NCBI RefSeq assembly: GCF_013409745.1
Contig: NZ_JACCBH010000001.1
Location: 2,170,001 to 2,234,000 of the forward strand
From: Microbacterium pseudoresistens
GTDB lineage: Bacteria > Actinomycetota > Actinomycetes > Actinomycetales > Microbacteriaceae
Reading direction: 5' to 3'
DNA: 64,000 nt
The number at the start of each line of letters is the position of its first letter. Position 1 is the first letter of the stretch. Shown here piece by piece: positions 63,672-64,000 of the stretch. The notes beneath the pieces were generated by a model that did no database searches, was not told where the DNA came from, and saw only the letters and a program-made list of their open reading frames with translations. Position numbers and translations under genes: made by a program.

Positions 63672-64000
63672 GAGGCTCCTTCGGAGACAGAGAATCGTTC
63701 GGAGACCGAGGATCGCTCATCAGCGGCGTCGGGAGCGGATGCGGACAGGTCCGCGAGTGCTTCGTCGAGCGCCGTACGCGCGGGGATGCCGTGGAAGCGC
63801 GAGCGCACGACGCCGTCCTCGTCGACGAGGAAGACGGTGGGCGTGGCGAGGATGCCGTAGCGCGACGCGAGATCGGTGCGGCGGGTGAGGTCGATCTCGA
63901 CGGCCGAGACGCCCTCGATCGGCGCTGTCCAGTCGGCGAGCACGCGCCGCACCTGAGGGCAGCGCGTGCAGAACTCGGTGCTGAACTGCACGAGCGTCGC
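63668..64000 (-). CDS. Thioredoxin-like protein (5' end outside the window)
   Basis: The C-terminal ~110 residues of a thioredoxin-fold protein. The visible sequence begins ATLVQFSTEFCTRCPQ, with the redox site CTRC, and continues through GILATPTVFLVDEDG with the cis-Pro, to a Ser-rich tail. The reading frame stays open to the window edge, so the N-terminus, probably with a membrane anchor, is missing. It is coupled to DUF4395 by a 4-base overlap. Confidence 0.85.
   Translation of the reverse strand, partial: ATLVQFSTEFCTRCPQVRRVLADWTAPIEGVSAVEIDLTRRTDLASRYGILATPTVFLVDEDGVVRSRFHGIPARTALDEALADLSASAPDAADERSSVSERFSVSEGAS

Overview
The window is a high-GC chromosomal segment from an actinobacterium. 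Actinobacterial small families (DUF5302, DUF4395, a DUF6226-like gene), a fused TrpE-TrpG with a trp attenuator, the nusA-ylxR-infB-rbfA block and the general protein character point to Microbacteriaceae, most likely Microbacterium or a close relative. This assignment is inference from gene content; no rRNA or tRNA gene is present to confirm it. I see no insertion sequence, prophage or CRISPR array. The region is densely coded, and no stretch above 300 bases lacks a gene.

Layout. 1-7 kb: an FKBP lipoprotein, then the non-mevalonate isoprenoid genes dxr and ispG, with the site-2 protease rseP and, on the opposite strand, a fused anthranilate synthase preceded by a complete trp attenuator. 7-14 kb: small accessory enzymes (SnoaL-like, AlaX-like editing protein, hydrolase-ABM fusion, ArsR-SRPBCC fusion, DUF6226-like), then a minus-strand operon RNase R/II - nucleotidyltransferase - aminoglycoside-phosphotransferase-like. 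A decayed second copy of the RNase 3' end lies beyond that operon. 14-22.6 kb: proS, a LOG-family nucleosidase, and nusA-ylxR-infB-rbfA. 22.6-29.6 kb: a large LuxR-type regulator followed by two secreted multi-domain GH18 chitinases. 29.6-36.8 kb: mutY/truB divergent pair, two small membrane proteins, ribF, a SNF2 helicase and pfkA. 36.8-46 kb: oligopeptidase B, a Pit phosphate transporter with a lysine-rich tail, a cyclic-nucleotide-type phosphoesterase, aspA, an FAH-family enzyme, a PrsW-type protease and an FKBP. 46-56 kb: YceI, an MFS exporter, rpsO, an Asp/Glu racemase, a membrane protein plus winged-helix regulator under tandem palindromes, a 2OG-Fe(II) oxygenase, an acyltransferase, and a flavin monooxygenase-reductase pair. 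56-64 kb: pnp with a structured leader, an aldo/keto-reductase-fold protein without its catalytic tetrad, dapB, OsmC, DUF4395 and a truncated thioredoxin-like gene.

Gene expression. The clearest window-wide pattern is promoter architecture. In 21 genes a TANNNT -10 hexamer ends exactly 6 nt before the start codon, which places the transcription start on the start codon itself (leaderless mRNA). The rule holds on both strands, for ATG and GTG starts, and includes the trp leader peptide. It also helps choose starts. Genes without it generally have Shine-Dalgarno sequences or are coupled through 4-base ATGA/GTGA overlaps. Several regulatory palindromes sit directly on promoters (ArsR-SRPBCC, YceI, membrane protein/HTH pair, flavin pair).

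I found no convincing large undescribed system. The best leads are the leaderless trp attenuator, the tetrad-less aldo/keto-reductase homologue, the membrane protein/winged-helix pair under triple overlapping palindromes, the nucleotidyltransferase-phosphotransferase pair beside a duplicated RNase 3' end, and the 84-base hairpin between infB and rbfA.
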